Assembly (NCBI GenBank): GCA_031460455.1
Contig: JAVKTQ010000008.1
Coordinates: 62,001-126,000 of the forward strand
DNA: 64,000 nucleotides
Source of the DNA: Sporomusaceae bacterium
GTDB lineage: Bacteria; Bacillota; Negativicutes; Sporomusales; UBA7701
Direction of reading: 5' to 3'
Part shown: piece after piece, positions 28,819-38,597 of the stretch
Position numbering within the stretch: the stretch's first letter is position 1
Layout of the letters: the number at the start of each line of letters is the position of its first letter
Position numbers and translations under genes: made by a program
Notes under the pieces: model-generated
The model's input: the letters and a program-made list of their open reading frames with translations, nothing else
Database searches by the model: none
Told to the model about the DNA's origin: nothing

Positions 28819-29853
28819 ATGAAAGTCAGCATCATCGGCGCTACCGGCTATACCGGCGAGGAGCTACTGCGCATCCTGGCCGGCCACCCGGCGGTCGAAA
28901 TGATCAGCATCACGTCGGAGAGCCAGACAGGCGAGTACATTGACAATATATATCCACATTTTACCCGATTTTACCGAAAAAAACTAGCGAGCGTGAAAGA
29001 ACTGGAAGAAATCGCCGCCGCCAGCGATGTCGTTTTCATCGCCCTGCCCCACGGCCACGCCATGGAGGCCGGCAAAAAAATCGTCGCCAAAGGCGCCAAG
29101 GTTATCGACATGGGCGCCGACTACCGCTTCCGCGATCCGGCGGTGTACGAGAAATGGTACAAGGTCGCCCACACCCACCCAGACGCTGGCGCGGCTTACG
29201 GCCTGACCGAGCTTTATCGCGACAAGGTCCGCGCCGCCACTATCGTCGGCAACCCAGGGTGCTACACGACGGCCAGCATCCTGGCGGTCGCCCCGCTCTT
29301 AAAGCATGGCCTCATCGACCCGGCCAGCATCGTGGTCGACGCCAAGTCGGGCATATCGGGAGCCGGGCGGGGCCTGGGCCTCAATTACCACCTCAGCGAG
29401 GCGTACGAGAATGTGCGGGCTTACGGGATCGCCGGCCACCGGCACACGCCGGAGATCGAGCAGGCTCTGAGCGACGTCGCGGGAGAGGAGATTATCATTT
29501 CCTTCACCCCTCACCTCATGCCGATGGCCAGAGGCATCCTCAGCACCTGCTACGCCACTCTTAAGGGCGGCGTGACGGCCGAGGCGGTCGACGAAGCCTA
29601 CACCGCCATGTACGGCGACGAGTTCTTCATCCGCCTGCGCGGCCGCGGCGCCTACCCGGCGACCAAGGAGACGCGCGGCAGCAATTTCTGCGATCTCGGC
29701 TGGCATATCGACAGCCGCACCGGCCGGGTGGTGACCGTCGCGGCGATCGACAACCTCGTCAAGGGGGCGGCCGGCCAGGCGGTGCAGAATCTCAACGTAA
29801 TGTTCGGGCTGGACGAGCGCACCGCGCTTACCCAGGCGCCGTTATATCCATGA
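28819..29853 (+). CDS. argC: N-acetyl-gamma-glutamyl-phosphate reductase
   Basis: ArgC reduces N-acetylglutamyl phosphate to the semialdehyde with NADPH, the third step of arginine synthesis. The 344-residue product has the nucleotide-binding GATGYTGEELLRIL near the N-terminus and the active-site cysteine in GNPGCYTTAS near residue 149. It is the first gene of the arg operon, with AAGGAGG before the ATG. Confidence 0.97.
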   Translation: MKVSIIGATGYTGEELLRILAGHPAVEMISITSESQTGEYIDNIYPHFTRFYRKKLASVKELEEIAAASDVVFIALPHGHAMEAGKKIVAKGAKVIDMGADYRFRDPAVYEKWYKVAHTHPDAGAAYGLTELYRDKVRAATIVGNPGCYTTASILAVAPLLKHGLIDPASIVVDAKSGISGAGRGLGLNYHLSEAYENVRAYGIAGHRHTPEIEQALSDVAGEEIIISFTPHLMPMARGILSTCYATLKGGVTAEAVDEAYTAMYGDEFFIRLRGRGAYPATKETRGSNFCDLGWHIDSRTGRVVTVAAIDNLVKGAAGQAVQNLNVMFGLDERTALTQAPLYP

Positions 29854-29874
29854 TAGATACGGAGGATGGATAGT

Positions 29875-31083
29875 ATGCTGACAGCGATAAAGGGGGGCAT
29901 CACCGCCCCGAAGGGCTTCAAGGCGGCCGGCGTCAAGTCCGGCATCAAGAAAAGCGGCAAGGAGGACGTGACGGTCATCTACAGCCCGACGCCGTGCTCG
30001 GCGGCCGCGCTGTTCACCACCAACGCGTTCGCGGCCGCAGGGGTGCACATTTCCCGCAAGGTGGCGGCCAAGGGCACGGCTCAGGCGGTTGTCGTCAACT
30101 CGGGCTGCGCCAATTCCTGCACCGGCGATCAGGGCATGGAGGACGCGAAGGCGATGGGCCATCTGACCGCTTCGCTGCTGGGGTTGGCCGACGACGACGT
30201 GTTTGTGGCCTCGACCGGCATCATCGGCGTCAATCTGCCGATGGCCAAGGTGGCCGACGGCATCAAGCGGGCGGTGGCCGAGCTTTCCGAAGCCAACCAC
30301 GAGAAGGCGCTCCAGGGCATCATGACGACCGACACTTTCCCCAAGGTTGCGGCGTACGAGTTTTCGCTCGGCGGCGCTATCGCCAGGGTGGCGGGCATTG
30401 CCAAGGGGGCTGGGATGATCCGTCCCAACCTGGCCACGCTGCTGAGCTTCGTGACCACCGACGCGGCCATCTCCCCCGCGGCGCTTAAGCAGGCGCTGGC
30501 GGCGGCGGTGGATGTGTCGTTCAACTCGATCACCGTCGACGGCGATATGAGCACCAACGATACGCTGTGCGTGCTGGCGAACGGCCAGGCAGGCAACAAG
30601 CCCATCGAGTCGGCCGCCGACCCGGCGTACGGCGAGTTCGTGACCGCCCTGACGGCGGTGTGCACCGACCTCGCCCAGCTGGTGGTGCGCGATGGCGAGG
30701 GGGCGACCAAGTTCCTCGCGATCACCGTCAAGGGGGCGGCCAGTTACGCCGACGCCAAGACGGCGGCCATGACGGTGGCGCATTCGCCGCTCGTGAAGAC
30801 GGCGTTCTTCGGCCAGGACCCCAACTGGGGCCGCATCCTGTGCGCGGTGGGTTACTCGGGCGCGAAGGTGGAGCCTGCCAAGGCGACGCTGACCCTCGGC
30901 GGCATCGTTGTCGCGAAAAACGGCATGAACGCCGTCGCCGACGCCAAGGCGCTCCAGAAGGTGATGGCCGATAAGGATATCGCCGTGGAGATCGAGCTGG
31001 GGGCGGGGGACGCAGCCGCCACCGTGTGGACGTGCGATTTCTCCTACGAATACGTTAAAATCAACGCCGACTACAGCACCTGA
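29875..31083 (+). CDS. argJ: Bifunctional ornithine acetyltransferase/N-acetylglutamate synthase
   Basis: ArgJ moves the acetyl group from acetylornithine back to glutamate, closing the cyclic arginine pathway. The 402-residue precursor contains the self-cleavage site before the catalytic Thr in IRPNLATLLSFVTTDA. I chose ATG 29875, nine bases after GGAGG, rather than the ATG at 29866, which touches that site. Having argJ explains the absence of argA and argE here. Confidence 0.97.
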   Translation: MLTAIKGGITAPKGFKAAGVKSGIKKSGKEDVTVIYSPTPCSAAALFTTNAFAAAGVHISRKVAAKGTAQAVVVNSGCANSCTGDQGMEDAKAMGHLTASLLGLADDDVFVASTGIIGVNLPMAKVADGIKRAVAELSEANHEKALQGIMTTDTFPKVAAYEFSLGGAIARVAGIAKGAGMIRPNLATLLSFVTTDAAISPAALKQALAAAVDVSFNSITVDGDMSTNDTLCVLANGQAGNKPIESAADPAYGEFVTALTAVCTDLAQLVVRDGEGATKFLAITVKGAASYADAKTAAMTVAHSPLVKTAFFGQDPNWGRILCAVGYSGAKVEPAKATLTLGGIVVAKNGMNAVADAKALQKVMADKDIAVEIELGAGDAAATVWTCDFSYEYVKINADYST

Positions 31084-31098
31084 CGGGAGGCAAGCGCC

Positions 31099-32007
31099 AT
31101 GATGACCACGGTGGAAAAAGCGGGCGTACTGGTGGAGATTCTCCCCTATATCCAGAAGTTCACCGGCAAGACGTTCGTGATAAAATACGGCGGCAACGCG
31201 ATGCTGAACGCCGACCTGAAGAACAGCGTCATCCAGGATATCGCGCTGATGAAGTACATCGGACTGAAACCGGTGGTCGTTCACGGCGGCGGGCCTGAGA
31301 TCACCGCCCTCCTCAAGCAGATGGGCAAACAGTCGAGCTTTGTCAGCGGCCTGCGGGTGACGGACGAGGAGACGATGGCGGCGGCCGAGATGGTGCTGGC
31401 CGGCAAGATCAACACCGAGCTTGTCGCGATGCTCAATACTCACGGGGCGCGCGCGGTCGGCCTCAACGGCAAGGACGCCGGCCTGATCAAGGCTCGCAAG
31501 CACCTGGCCACAGTTTACGAGGAGGGTAAGGCGCGCGAGGTGGATATCGGCTTCGTCGGCGACGTGGCCGAGGTCAAGCCCGATATCCTCTGGACGCTCT
31601 TAAACAACGATTATATCCCGGTCATCGCCCCGGTCGGCGCAGGGACGGCCGGCGAGAGCTACAATATCAACGCCGACTATGTGGCCGGCGAGATCGCCGG
31701 GGCGCTGCGGGCGGAGAAGCTCATCCTGCTGACCGATGTCGAGGGCATCTACCGCGACTACCACGACAAGAGCAGCTTCGTCTCGACCCTGAGTTTTGCC
31801 GACGCCAAGAAGATGATCCGCGAGGGCAGCATCGACGGCGGCATGATTCCCAAGGTGGAGGCGTGCATCAGAGCCCTGTCGGGCGGCGCCGACAAGGCCC
31901 ATATCATCGACGGGCGGCAGTCGCATTCGCTGCTGCTGGAGATTTTTACCGACACCGGTATCGGAACCGAGGTTGTGAAGGGAGAGGGAGAAATTGACGA
32001 GTGCTAA
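31099..32007 (+). CDS. argB: Acetylglutamate kinase
   Basis: ArgB phosphorylates N-acetylglutamate, usually the arginine-inhibited step. The 302-residue amino-acid-kinase-fold product has KYGGNAML near residue 28 and VHGGGPEI near 59. An N-terminal helix (VEKAGVLVEILPYIQKFTG) of the kind found in hexameric, arginine-sensitive enzymes is present. It overlaps argD by 14 bases. Confidence 0.97.
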   Translation: MMTTVEKAGVLVEILPYIQKFTGKTFVIKYGGNAMLNADLKNSVIQDIALMKYIGLKPVVVHGGGPEITALLKQMGKQSSFVSGLRVTDEETMAAAEMVLAGKINTELVAMLNTHGARAVGLNGKDAGLIKARKHLATVYEEGKAREVDIGFVGDVAEVKPDILWTLLNNDYIPVIAPVGAGTAGESYNINADYVAGEIAGALRAEKLILLTDVEGIYRDYHDKSSFVSTLSFADAKKMIREGSIDGGMIPKVEACIRALSGGADKAHIIDGRQSHSLLLEIFTDTGIGTEVVKGEGEIDEC

Positions 32008-33190
32008 AGAGGTTATAGCCACGGAGAACAAATACTATTGGCCGGTGTTCGCCCGCTACCAGGTGGTACTGGAGCGCGGCGAGGGACCGTATGTGTACGA
32101 CATCGAGGGCAAGAAGTATCTCGATTTCCTCGGCGGCATCGCCGTCAACATCCTCGGCCACGCCCACCCCAAGCTGGTGGCGGCGATATCCGCCCAGGCC
32201 GCCAAGCTCATCCACGTCTCCAACCTCTACTACACCGCCGAGCAGACCAAGCTCGCCAAGACGCTGGTGGAACTGACCGGCATGGACCGGGCGTTCGTCT
32301 GCAACAGCGGCGCCGAGGCCAACGAGGGGGCGATCAAGCTCGCCCGCAAATACGGCAAGACGATCGCCGCCGACAAGGTGGAGATCATCACGGCCGAGCA
32401 TTCCTTCCACGGCCGGACGCTGGCCACGCTGACCGCAACCGGCCAGCCCAAGTACCAGAAGGGCTATGAGCCGCTGCCGGGAGGCTTCTCCTATGTGCCG
32501 TTCGGCGACCTTGAGGCGCTTAAGAAGGCGGTGTCGGCCAAGACGTGCGCAGTCATGCTCGAGCCCGTCCAGGGCGAGGGCGGGGTCCACATCCCCGACC
32601 CCGGATACCTGAAAGGGGCCAAGGAGCTGTGCGAAAAACACGGGGCGCTGCTCATCCTCGACGAGATCCAGAGCGGCATGGGCCGGACGGGCAAACTGCT
32701 GGCCTGGCAGCACACCGGCGTTAAGCCGGATATCATGACCCTCGCCAAAGGGCTGGGCGGCGGGGTGCCGATCGGCGCCATCCTCGCCAGCGACGCGGTT
32801 TTAAAGGCTTTCGGCCCCGGCGACCACGGCACGACATTCGGCGGCAATCCGCTGGCCTGCGCGGCCGCGAATGCCACGCTTTCCGTCCTCGTCGAGGAGG
32901 ATTTGCCGGGCAACGCCGCGAAAATGGGTAGCTATATGATGGAGGCGCTGAATGGCCTCAAGGCTAAGTATCCGGCGCTGATCACCGGCGTGCGCGGCCA
33001 GGGGCTGATAATCGGCATGCCGCTGACCAAGCCGGGCAAGGACCTTGTAGACGCCTGCATGGCGGCCGGGGCGCTGATCAACTGCACCGCCGGCAACGTG
33101 CTCAGGTTCGTGCCGCCGCTGAATATCACAAAGGCGCATGTTGACGAGATGATCGCTATTTTAGATAAGGTGTTTGCGGCCGATAAGTAA
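31994..33190 (+). CDS. argD: Acetylornithine aminotransferase
   Basis: ArgD is the PLP enzyme that aminates N-acetylglutamate semialdehyde. The 398-residue product has the PLP-lysine motif TLAKGLGGGVPIGA near residues 250-263 and the VCNSGAEANEGAIKLARK segment near 99-116. Translation begins at TTG (31994), inside the end of argB, preceded by a GGGAGAGGGAG site. Confidence 0.96.
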   Translation: MTSAKEVIATENKYYWPVFARYQVVLERGEGPYVYDIEGKKYLDFLGGIAVNILGHAHPKLVAAISAQAAKLIHVSNLYYTAEQTKLAKTLVELTGMDRAFVCNSGAEANEGAIKLARKYGKTIAADKVEIITAEHSFHGRTLATLTATGQPKYQKGYEPLPGGFSYVPFGDLEALKKAVSAKTCAVMLEPVQGEGGVHIPDPGYLKGAKELCEKHGALLILDEIQSGMGRTGKLLAWQHTGVKPDIMTLAKGLGGGVPIGAILASDAVLKAFGPGDHGTTFGGNPLACAAANATLSVLVEEDLPGNAAKMGSYMMEALNGLKAKYPALITGVRGQGLIIGMPLTKPGKDLVDACMAAGALINCTAGNVLRFVPPLNITKAHVDEMIAILDKVFAADK

Positions 33191-33209
33191 GGCCATGTAC
33201 CTAATAGCT

Positions 33210-33249
33210 GAAGGTTGCCTGGAAAAGCGTGATTTTTTCGGCAACCTTC
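33210..33249 (+). other. Hairpin between argD and argF
   Basis: GAAGGTTGCC (33210-33219) is perfectly complementary to GGCAACCTTC (33240-33249) with a 20-base loop that ends in six Ts. T-rich sequence follows at 33260-33272. It could be a partial terminator or processing site setting argF expression apart from argCJBD. Confidence 0.4.
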
Positions 33250-33294
33250 CGCTAAAGGGTTTTGATTTTTTTCTAGTTATTGGGGGTTAGGGGA

Positions 33295-34221
33295 ATGAGA
33301 GGAAAAGACCTGTTATCTGTCAACGACCTGTCGGTCGACGAGGTTTACCGGATCTTCGATCTGGCCCGGCAGCTCAAGGCCAAGCAGAAGAAGGGCGAGG
33401 CCCACCACATGCTGAAGGGCAAGACGCTGGGGATGATTTTTCAGAAGGCGTCGACCAGGACCCGCGTTTCGTTCGAGGCTGGCATGTGGCAGCTGGGCGG
33501 GACGGCGCTCTTCCTGAGCGCCAACGACCTGCAGATCGGCCGCGGCGAGCCTGTGAAGGATACGGCCAGGGTGCTGTCGCGCTATCTGGACGGCATCATG
33601 ATCCGCACATTCTCGCACGCCGAGGTGGAGGAGCTGGCCCGTTACGCGGACATCCCGGTGATCAACGGCCTGACCGACTATCTCCACCCTTGCCAGGCTC
33701 TGACCGACGTTTTCACGGTCATCGAGCGCAAGGGGAAGGCCAAGGGTCTTAAGATGGCCTATGTCGGCGATGGCAATAACATGGTCAACGCCCTTCTCCA
33801 TACCTGCGCCAAGGTGGGAATGGACATTGCGGTGGCCACCCCGCCGGCGTACGCGCCCAGCCCCCAGGTTGTGCTGGAGGCCAAGGCTGTCGCCGCCGGG
33901 CACGGCAGCGAAGTGACGCTGGTTACCGATCCCAAGGATGCGGCTGTGGGGGCCGACGTGCTGTACACCGACGTGTGGGCCAGCATGGGCAAGGAAGACG
34001 AGCAGGCCGTCAGGCAGCGCGCCTTCGCCGGTTATCAGATCAACGAGGCGCTGCTCAAGCTCGCCAAACCCGACGCCATCGTGCTGCACTGCCTGCCCGC
34101 CCACCGCGGCGAGGAGATCACCGAGGCGGTGCTGGAGGGGCCCCAGTCGGCGGTGTTTGACGAGGCCGAGAACAGGCTGCATGTGCAGAAGGCGATCATG
34201 GCCCTGCTGATGGGCAGCTAG
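33295..34221 (+). CDS. argF: Ornithine carbamoyltransferase
   Basis: ArgF makes citrulline from ornithine and carbamoyl phosphate. The 308-residue product has the carbamoyl-phosphate motif KASTRTRVSFE near residues 45-55 and the ornithine-loop HCLPAHRGEEI near residue 264. I start at ATG 33295 (MRGKDLLSVNDL), with GGGG upstream; an in-frame start at 33280 is less family-like. Confidence 0.97.
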   Translation: MRGKDLLSVNDLSVDEVYRIFDLARQLKAKQKKGEAHHMLKGKTLGMIFQKASTRTRVSFEAGMWQLGGTALFLSANDLQIGRGEPVKDTARVLSRYLDGIMIRTFSHAEVEELARYADIPVINGLTDYLHPCQALTDVFTVIERKGKAKGLKMAYVGDGNNMVNALLHTCAKVGMDIAVATPPAYAPSPQVVLEAKAVAAGHGSEVTLVTDPKDAAVGADVLYTDVWASMGKEDEQAVRQRAFAGYQINEALLKLAKPDAIVLHCLPAHRGEEITEAVLEGPQSAVFDEAENRLHVQKAIMALLMGS

Positions 34222-34241
34222 GCCGGGACGGAGGCTGCCGT

Positions 34242-34649
34242 ATGGCGCTCGAACGCGAAGGGTATTTATTCAGCCGCGACAAGCGGCTGCTGCAACTAGA
34301 CCGCATAGGCGAACTGCTGTCCCGGACCTATTGGGCCAACGACCGCAGCAAGGACAGGATACAAACATCCATTGATAATTCCCTCTGTTTCGGGATATAC
34401 AAGGACGGCTACCAGGTCGGGTTCGCCCGCGCCGTGACCGATTACGCGACCATTTATTGGGTGTCCGACGTCGTCATCGACGAGGCCCATCGCGGCAGAG
34501 GGTTGGCCAGAATACTGATGAAATATTTAACCGAAACGGAAGAACTGCAGGGCATGCGGGGCATCCTGGCCACGCGGGACGCCCACGGGCTGTACGAGAA
34601 GTTCGGTTTCGAGAAGGACAGCGACCGGTTTATGATAAAGCGCGGCTGA
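34242..34649 (+). CDS. GNAT-family N-acetyltransferase
   Basis: The 135-residue GNAT protein carries the acetyl-CoA motif VVIDEAHRGRGLARILM near residues 77-93, then LYEKFGFEKDSDRFMIKR at the C-terminus. It sits inside the arginine operon between argF and argG. Some GNAT proteins supply acetylglutamate, but this one is short and resembles general acetyltransferases more than ArgA, so an arginine role is only suggested by position. Confidence 0.85.
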   Translation: MALEREGYLFSRDKRLLQLDRIGELLSRTYWANDRSKDRIQTSIDNSLCFGIYKDGYQVGFARAVTDYATIYWVSDVVIDEAHRGRGLARILMKYLTETEELQGMRGILATRDAHGLYEKFGFEKDSDRFMIKRG

Positions 34650-34693
34650 AACAAAGCCGTGGAATAATTTGAAGCTTCCAAGGAGGAGTATGT

Positions 34694-35908
34694 ATGAGCG
34701 GTATCAAAAAAGTGGTTCTTGCCTATTCGGGCGGCCTGGACACGTCGGTTATCATCCCCTGGCTGAAGGAAAATTACGACGGCTGCGAGGTTATCGCTAT
34801 GTGCGCCGACGTCGGCCAGGGCGCCGAGATCGATCCGGTGCGGGAGAAGGCTCTCAAGTCCGGGGCCAGCAAGGTTTATGTCATGGATGTCAGGAAAGAG
34901 TTTGTCGAGGATTATGTCTGGCCGGTGCTGAAAGCGGGCGCCGTCTATGAGGGCAAATATCTGCTCGGCACTTCCTTCGCCCGGCCGATCATCGCCAAGG
35001 CGATGGTGGAGATCGCTGAGAAGGAAGGCGCGGACGCCATCGCCCACGGCGCGACCGGTAAGGGCAACGACCAGGTGCGTTTCGAGCTGACCGTCAAGGC
35101 GCTGGCGCCCCATCTCAAGATCGTGGCTCCCTGGCGGCTGTGGAACATCCGCTCGCGCGAGGACGCCATCGATTACGCCGAGAAGCACGGCGTGCCCGTG
35201 CCGGTGACCAAGAAGCGCCCCTACAGCATGGACCGCAACATCTGGCACCTCAGCCATGAGGGCGGCGACCTGGAGGACCCCTGGAACGAGCCCAAGGACG
35301 ATGTTTACATGGTGACCAAGACGCCCGAACAGGCCCCCGACAAGGCCACTTATGTGGAGATCGCCTTTGAGAAGGGCGTGCCGGTGGCGGTGGACGGCAA
35401 GAAGCTGGGCGCCGTGGAACTCCTTGAAAAACTTAACGATATCGGCGCCGCCAACGGCATCGGCATCGCCGATATCACCGAGAACCGCCTGGTGGGCATG
35501 AAATCCCGCGGCGTGTACGAGACGCCGGGCGGGGCCATCCTGTTCTACGCCCACCGCGAGCTGGAGTACCTGACTCTCGACCGCGCGACGATGCACTACA
35601 AGGAGCAGGTGGCGGTGCGCTACGCCGAGCTGGTGTACGACGGGATGTGGTTTTCGCCGCTCCGCGAGGCGCTCGACGCTTTCGTCGATTCGACCCAGCA
35701 GACGGTCACCGGCCTGGTGCGGCTCAAGCTCTACAAGGGCAACATCATGAGCGCCGGCGCCAAATCGCCGTATTCGCTGTATCATGAGGGCTTCGTGACC
35801 TTCGGGCGCGACGAGGTCTACAACCAGAAGGACGCGGAAGGATTTATCAACCTGTTCGGCCTGCCCCTGAAGATCCGGGCGCTGATGCAGCAAAAGGAGA
35901 AGAAATAA
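34694..35908 (+). CDS. argG: Argininosuccinate synthase
   Basis: ArgG condenses citrulline and aspartate using ATP. The 404-residue product has the ATP-pyrophosphatase loop [10 protein letters not shown] near residues 10-19 and the conserved [14 protein letters not shown] near 115-128. It is followed by argH without a gap in the coding track. Confidence 0.98.
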   Translation: MSGIKKVVLAYSGGLDTSVIIPWLKENYDGCEVIAMCADVGQGAEIDPVREKALKSGASKVYVMDVRKEFVEDYVWPVLKAGAVYEGKYLLGTSFARPIIAKAMVEIAEKEGADAIAHGATGKGNDQVRFELTVKALAPHLKIVAPWRLWNIRSREDAIDYAEKHGVPVPVTKKRPYSMDRNIWHLSHEGGDLEDPWNEPKDDVYMVTKTPEQAPDKATYVEIAFEKGVPVAVDGKKLGAVELLEKLNDIGAANGIGIADITENRLVGMKSRGVYETPGGAILFYAHRELEYLTLDRATMHYKEQVAVRYAELVYDGMWFSPLREALDAFVDSTQQTVTGLVRLKLYKGNIMSAGAKSPYSLYHEGFVTFGRDEVYNQKDAEGFINLFGLPLKIRALMQQKEKK

Positions 35909-37324
35909 ATGACCAAGCTTTGGGGCGGTAGATTCACCAAGGGCACTGACGTGCTTGTGGAGGAGTTTACCTCCTCCATTTCTTTTGACAGGCGGTTGTA
36001 TAAAGAGGATATCGCCGGCAGCGTCGCCCACGCGCGCATGCTTGCCAAGTGCGGCATCATCGCCGCCGACGAGGCCGAGGCGATCGTCGCCGGGCTGACA
36101 GGCATCCTCGCCGATATCGAGGCTGGGAACTTCAGCTTCGAGACGGCGCTGGAAGATATCCATATGAATATCGAGAAGCGCCTGACGGAAAGGATCGGCC
36201 CGGTCGGGGGCAAGCTGCATACCGCCCGCAGCCGCAACGACCAGGTGGCCCTCGACACCCATCTCTACCTCCGCAAGGAGGTGGTCGCCGTCGGGCAGCT
36301 GCTGTGCGGCCTCCAGGAGGCCATCCTGGAGACGGCCGGCAGATTCCCGGACGTCATCATGCCCGGCTATACCCATCTGCAGCGGGCTCAACCCATCCTC
36401 TTCGCCCATCACCTGCTGGCCTACTTTTTCATGCTCGGGCGGGACTTCGACCGCCTGCGGGGAGTATGGGAGCGGGCCGACATTATGCCGCTGGGGGCGG
36501 GCGCTCTGGCCGGCACGACTTTCCCCATCGACCGGCAGATGGTGGCCGACGAGCTGAATTTCGCCCGCCTGTACGACAATAGCCTCGACGCGGTCGCCGA
36601 CCGCGACTATATGATGGAATTCCTGTCTTTCGCGGCCATCCTCATGGTCCACCTCAGCCGGCTGAGCGAGGAGATCATCCTCTGGTGCAGTTCGGAGTTC
36701 AAGTTTATCGAGCTTGACGACGCCCACTGCACCGGCTCGAGCATCATGCCGCAGAAGAAAAACCCCGATGTCGCCGAGCTGGTGCGGGGCAAGACCGGCC
36801 GGGTGGTCGGCCACCTGATGGCGCTGCTGACGACGATGAAGGGGTTGCCGCTGGCCTATAACAAGGATATGCAGGAGGACAAGGAGGGGCTGTTCGACAC
36901 GATCGACACCGTCAAGTTCAGCCTGTCGGTGTATGCGGCGATGGTGCGGGGCATGAAGGTGAACGCGCCGCGGATGCTGGCGGCGGCTGACGAGGATTTC
37001 ACCAACGCGACCGACCTGGCCGATTACCTGGTGAAAAAGGGCCTCCCCTTCCGTCAGGCCCACGAGGTGTCCGGTAAGAGTGTCCGCTACTGTATCGAGA
37101 AAGGCATGAAGCTCGACGAAATGTCGTTGGCCGAGCTGAAACAATTTTCTCCGCTGTTCGCGGAAGACATCCTCGCCGCCATCAAAGTGGAAACCTGTGT
37201 CGCAGCCCGGAATTCCTACGGCGGCACGTCGCCGTCGCAGGTGAAAGAGGCCATCGCCCGCGGCCGCGAAGCGCTCGGCGGGCAGGTCGCCCGGCTTGAC
37301 ACCTATCGAAAAAACAGCATATAA
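35909..37324 (+). CDS. argH: Argininosuccinate lyase
   Basis: ArgH splits argininosuccinate into arginine and fumarate, the final step. The 471-residue product has the fumarase/lyase superfamily signature [12 protein letters not shown] near residues 277-288, and the upstream [12 protein letters not shown] and [11 protein letters not shown] motifs. The ATG follows the argG stop immediately. Confidence 0.98.
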   Translation: MTKLWGGRFTKGTDVLVEEFTSSISFDRRLYKEDIAGSVAHARMLAKCGIIAADEAEAIVAGLTGILADIEAGNFSFETALEDIHMNIEKRLTERIGPVGGKLHTARSRNDQVALDTHLYLRKEVVAVGQLLCGLQEAILETAGRFPDVIMPGYTHLQRAQPILFAHHLLAYFFMLGRDFDRLRGVWERADIMPLGAGALAGTTFPIDRQMVADELNFARLYDNSLDAVADRDYMMEFLSFAAILMVHLSRLSEEIILWCSSEFKFIELDDAHCTGSSIMPQKKNPDVAELVRGKTGRVVGHLMALLTTMKGLPLAYNKDMQEDKEGLFDTIDTVKFSLSVYAAMVRGMKVNAPRMLAAADEDFTNATDLADYLVKKGLPFRQAHEVSGKSVRYCIEKGMKLDEMSLAELKQFSPLFAEDILAAIKVETCVAARNSYGGTSPSQVKEAIARGREALGGQVARLDTYRKNSI

Positions 37325-37390
37325 TGATTGGTAAGGTATTCCACAGCGATTGTTTTTCCGCTTTGGACAAAACGAGAAGGGGGCTTCATT

Positions 37391-38464
37391 ATGGTCGACA
37401 TCGCCGTTACCAGGGTTGCGACCCCGAAAGCGATGCCGGACGCCGATAAACTCGGCTTCGGGCAGTACTTCACCGATCACATGTTTGAGATGGATTATCA
37501 GACCGGCAAGGGTTGGTATAATCCGCGCGTAGTACCTTACGAGGAATTTTCCCTTTACCCCGCCGCTATGGTGCTGCACTACGGCCAGGCCATTTTCGAA
37601 GGGATGAAGGCTTTCCGCACCGCCGAAGGCGTGATCAACGTCTTCCGGCCGTTCGACTACCTGAACCGCTTCAACCGCTCGGCCGATATTATCTGCATCC
37701 CGAACACCGCGGTGGATGTCGTCCACGCCGGCCTGAATAAGCTCCTCGAAATCGACAAACGCTGGGTCCCGGCCAAGCATGGCACGGCGCTCTATATCCG
37801 CCCCTTTATCATCGCCACCGATCCGTATGTCGGCGTAAAATCCTCCGATACATACAAGCTGTTCATCATCCTTTCCCCGGTGGGCGCTTATTACGCCGCC
37901 GGCTTTAACCCCGTCGGCATCAAGGTCGAGGACAAATTTGTCCGCGCCGTTCCCGGCGGCATCGGCGAGGCCAAGACGCCGGGCAACTACGCCGCCAGCC
38001 TGCGCGCCCAGGTCGAGGCCAAGAAGGAAGGCTACGCCCAGGTGCTGTGGCTTGACGGCATCGAGCGCAAGTATGTCGAGGAAGTCGGCACGATGAACAT
38101 CTTCTTCAAGATCAAGGGCGAACTGATCACCCCTGCCCTGAACGGCAGCATTCTCGGCGGCATCACCCGCCGCACCGTTCTCGAACTGGCCAAGGACTGG
38201 GGCGTGAAGGCGACCGAACGGCAGATTTCCATCGACGAGGTCTTTGCGGCCCATGCCAAGGGCGAGCTCGAGGAGGTCTTCGGTTCGGGGACGGCCGCTG
38301 TCATTTCGCCGGTCGGCGAACTGTCGTGGAAGGGCCAGAAGCTCGTCATCAACGACAATAAGACCGGTCCTTTTTCCCAGAAGCTCTTCGACCATGTCGC
38401 CGGGCTCCAGTACGGCACGGTGGCCGATAAGTTCGGCTGGGTGGAAAAGGTGGCTAAAGTCTAA
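37391..38464 (+). CDS. ilvE: Branched-chain amino acid aminotransferase
   Basis: IlvE transaminates the last step of valine, leucine and isoleucine synthesis with PLP. The 357-residue product is of the longer class, with LHYGQAIFEGMKAFRT near residue 61, and EEVGTMNIFF and GSILGGITRRTVLELA downstream. I start at ATG 37391, preceded by GAAGGGGG; the open frame extends 21 codons further without support. A strong hairpin follows. Confidence 0.95.
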   Translation: MVDIAVTRVATPKAMPDADKLGFGQYFTDHMFEMDYQTGKGWYNPRVVPYEEFSLYPAAMVLHYGQAIFEGMKAFRTAEGVINVFRPFDYLNRFNRSADIICIPNTAVDVVHAGLNKLLEIDKRWVPAKHGTALYIRPFIIATDPYVGVKSSDTYKLFIILSPVGAYYAAGFNPVGIKVEDKFVRAVPGGIGEAKTPGNYAASLRAQVEAKKEGYAQVLWLDGIERKYVEEVGTMNIFFKIKGELITPALNGSILGGITRRTVLELAKDWGVKATERQISIDEVFAAHAKGELEEVFGSGTAAVISPVGELSWKGQKLVINDNKTGPFSQKLFDHVAGLQYGTVADKFGWVEKVAKV

Positions 38465-38471
38465 TAGCAGC

Positions 38472-38502
38472 AGTGCCTCCCGGATGCACTCCGGGGGGCA
38501 CT
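38472..38502 (+). terminator. Hairpin terminator after ilvE
   Basis: AGTGCCTCCCGGA (38472-38484) pairs with TCCGGGGGGCACT (38490-38502) with one G-U pair and a five-base loop. The downstream tract is AT-rich rather than a pure T-run. Confidence 0.7.
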
Positions 38503-38597
38503 CATATTATATTTCTCCCGTTGTTTTTGCCTTGTTAAAGGTTTTTGCCAATTTCGGATAGAATAGTGTTAGCGATTACGGTTAAGGTGGTTCCGCC

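Noticed and set aside
33210-33249. The argD-argF hairpin as a fourth copy of the intergenic repeat
   Set aside because: It lacks the conserved CCAGATGCAAGGCG and CGCCGCAGATGG blocks; only the GGTTGCC arm coincidentally resembles the stem of copy 2.
34454-38395. A 1313-codon open frame on the minus strand opposite argG, argH and ilvE
   Set aside because: It is antisense to three unmistakable genes, has no ribosome binding site, and its low-complexity His/Asp/Leu/Gly-rich composition is the typical shadow of GC-rich coding sequence. Similar long antisense frames occur throughout 1-45500.
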